Origin: Mesostigma viride | Taxonomy: Eukaryota; Streptophyta; Mesostigmatophyceae; Mesostigmatales; Mesostigmataceae | DNA: 45,978 nucleotides | Reading direction: 5' to 3' | Assembly (NCBI GenBank): GCA_009746045.1 | Contig: RPFO01000178.1 | Location: 530,369 to 576,346, forward strand | Notes under the pieces: generated by a model | What the model saw: the letters and a program-made list of their open reading frames with translations, nothing else | What the model was told of the DNA's origin: nothing | Databases searched by the model: none | Program-made: the position numbers and the translations under genes | Part shown: positions 45,365 to 45,978 of the stretch, one piece after another | Layout of the letters: each line of letters begins with the position of its first letter | How positions within the stretch are numbered: the stretch's first letter is position 1

Positions 45365-45556
45365 TTAGAGGTTGGGCACTAGCAGCATCCAGAACAGCGC
45401 GAGGGCGGCGGACTGGAACCCGAACGACACCCAGAACTTCTTCTCCTTCAGGGGCTTGGCGAGGCCGCCTCCCGCGGAGTGCGCGGCGGCCATGGCGATG
45501 GACATGTGGAGGGTCAGGACCTTGACGACGTCGAGCATGAGCGGGGTCAGAGACAT
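45365..45556 (-). CDS. 63-residue two-span membrane protein
   Basis: From the ATG at 45556: MSLTPLMLDVVKVLTLHMSI, a small Gly/Ala turn with AHSAGGGLAKPLKEKK, then VSFGFQSAALALFWMLLVPN. Two transmembrane helices with a short basic loop, a hairpin topology. Its stop lies 1 bp after the convergent gene's stop. Small two-span proteins of this kind are typical of giant-virus virion membranes; the assignment is by topology. Confidence 0.65.
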   Translation of the reverse strand: MSLTPLMLDVVKVLTLHMSIAMAAAHSAGGGLAKPLKEKKFWVSFGFQSAALALFWMLLVPNL

Positions 45557-45646
45557 GGTCGGTGTATACGAACTGCCACAGATTTTTTTTCGGCTACGCC
45601 ACCTTTTATTTATAGTGCATGTTTGTATACCGCTCAGCGCCCGAAA

Positions 45647-45978
45647 ATGTCCGCGATCCAGGCGTTCAACAGCATGATGCACTCCTTCTTCAGCGAGCTG
45701 GCGATGGCCTACCCCGACGAGAAGCGGATCCGCGGTCTCATATCCGGGTTCGAGCTCGCGTGCAAGTCCAACGCCAAGCTGCCCCTGCAGAGGTACATGG
45801 AGGCTGTGGCGCCCCACATGGAGGGGATCATGGCCAAGGACGAGTCCGTGTTCGCCGAGTTCAAGGACGTGCCCTACCTGAGGGAGGTGAACTTCGAGGA
45901 GCGGTGGAAGGGGTCGCCCGAGGGCACCAAGGCGGCCAGGGATGTATTCTGCTTGCATGTGCCGGATGGTTGTGGGTC
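45647..45978 (+). CDS. Conserved short giant-virus protein (3' truncated by window edge)
   Basis: The visible 110 residues start MSAIQAFNSMMHSFFSELAM and continue with AYPDEKRIRGLISGFELACK, SNAKLPLQRYMEAVAPHMEG and IMAKDESVFAEFKDVPYLRE. The sequence pattern (F..el...yP.e..I......l...k.N.klplq.f...v.p....I...De.ff) is one I recognise as recurrent, unnamed, in several Nucleocytoviricota genomes. Upstream lies a TTTTATTTATAG stretch suited to a TATA element. The frame is open at the right edge; the last visible residues look less conserved and a late frame error is possible. Confidence 0.6.
   Translation, partial: MSAIQAFNSMMHSFFSELAMAYPDEKRIRGLISGFELACKSNAKLPLQRYMEAVAPHMEGIMAKDESVFAEFKDVPYLREVNFEERWKGSPEGTKAARDVFCLHVPDGCG

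Noticed and set aside
1-45978. tRNA or rRNA genes
   Set aside because: I saw no cloverleaf-like A/B box arrangement or rRNA sequence; a tRNAscan run would be decisive.

Overview
The window looks like DNA of a large eukaryotic double-stranded DNA virus (Nucleocytoviricota-like), either a free genome or a copy integrated in a protist or algal chromosome. Two LTR retrotransposons, one inside the other, interrupt it. The viral parts (about 1-17.5 kb and 34.8-46 kb) are very GC-rich. Their genes are short, tightly packed and on both strands. The lineage call rests on several features: a protein of the giant-virus family I recognise as DUF5767-like (15826-17163), a KilA-N protein (6250-7272), a U-box-like protein with an IQ motif (12621-13553), a conserved short giant-virus protein at the right edge (45647 onward), fibre-like proteins, small membrane proteins, and many paralogues carrying a short C/H zinc module. 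I cannot name the virus family or host from sequence alone.

Left viral arm (1-17.5 kb): tandem paralogues with an N-terminal membrane segment and a Lys/Cys-rich tail; an F-box-like protein; two degenerate tandem-repeat arrays; a RING-like protein; several zinc-module proteins; the KilA-N protein; a tandem pair of PD-(D/E)XK-like proteins; a coiled-coil protein; a ~170-bp higher-order repeat array; a zinc protein with an internal peptide repeat; the U-box protein; and the DUF5767-like virion candidate.

Central block (17520-34797): an outer LTR element on the minus strand, with 473-bp LTRs that look identical and a GGCGC target duplication. It sits inside a viral gene whose two halves lie at 34798-35520 and 17248-17514. 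A second element on the plus strand (22173-31791, 654-bp LTRs that look identical, GTTGG duplication) sits inside the Gag region of the first. A palindrome-bounded ~1.74-kb block (about 25507-27246) probably forms a third layer. Removing each LTR element with one target copy keeps the interrupted reading frame exactly. Both elements encode Ty1/copia-like RT and RNase H, but in the order Gag - integrase - protease-like - RT - RNase H. Their LTRs start with AGTTAG instead of TG, their protease-like motif lacks the usual DTG/DSG glycine, and their leaders are only 18-23 nt. This retroelement lineage is the most novel thing in the window.

Right viral arm (34.8-46 kb): the 5' half of the interrupted gene, an F-box-like protein with Ser/Arg repeats, two proteins sharing a TPV...LPG domain, two fibre or adhesin-like proteins (one about 990 residues with a LamG-like region), and a cluster of small membrane proteins.

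At least eight viral genes carry a single-base frame break, nearly all at a C or G homopolymer. Because the LTRs look identical, many of these breaks may be consensus errors of a long-read assembly, though real decay of an integrated virus cannot be excluded.
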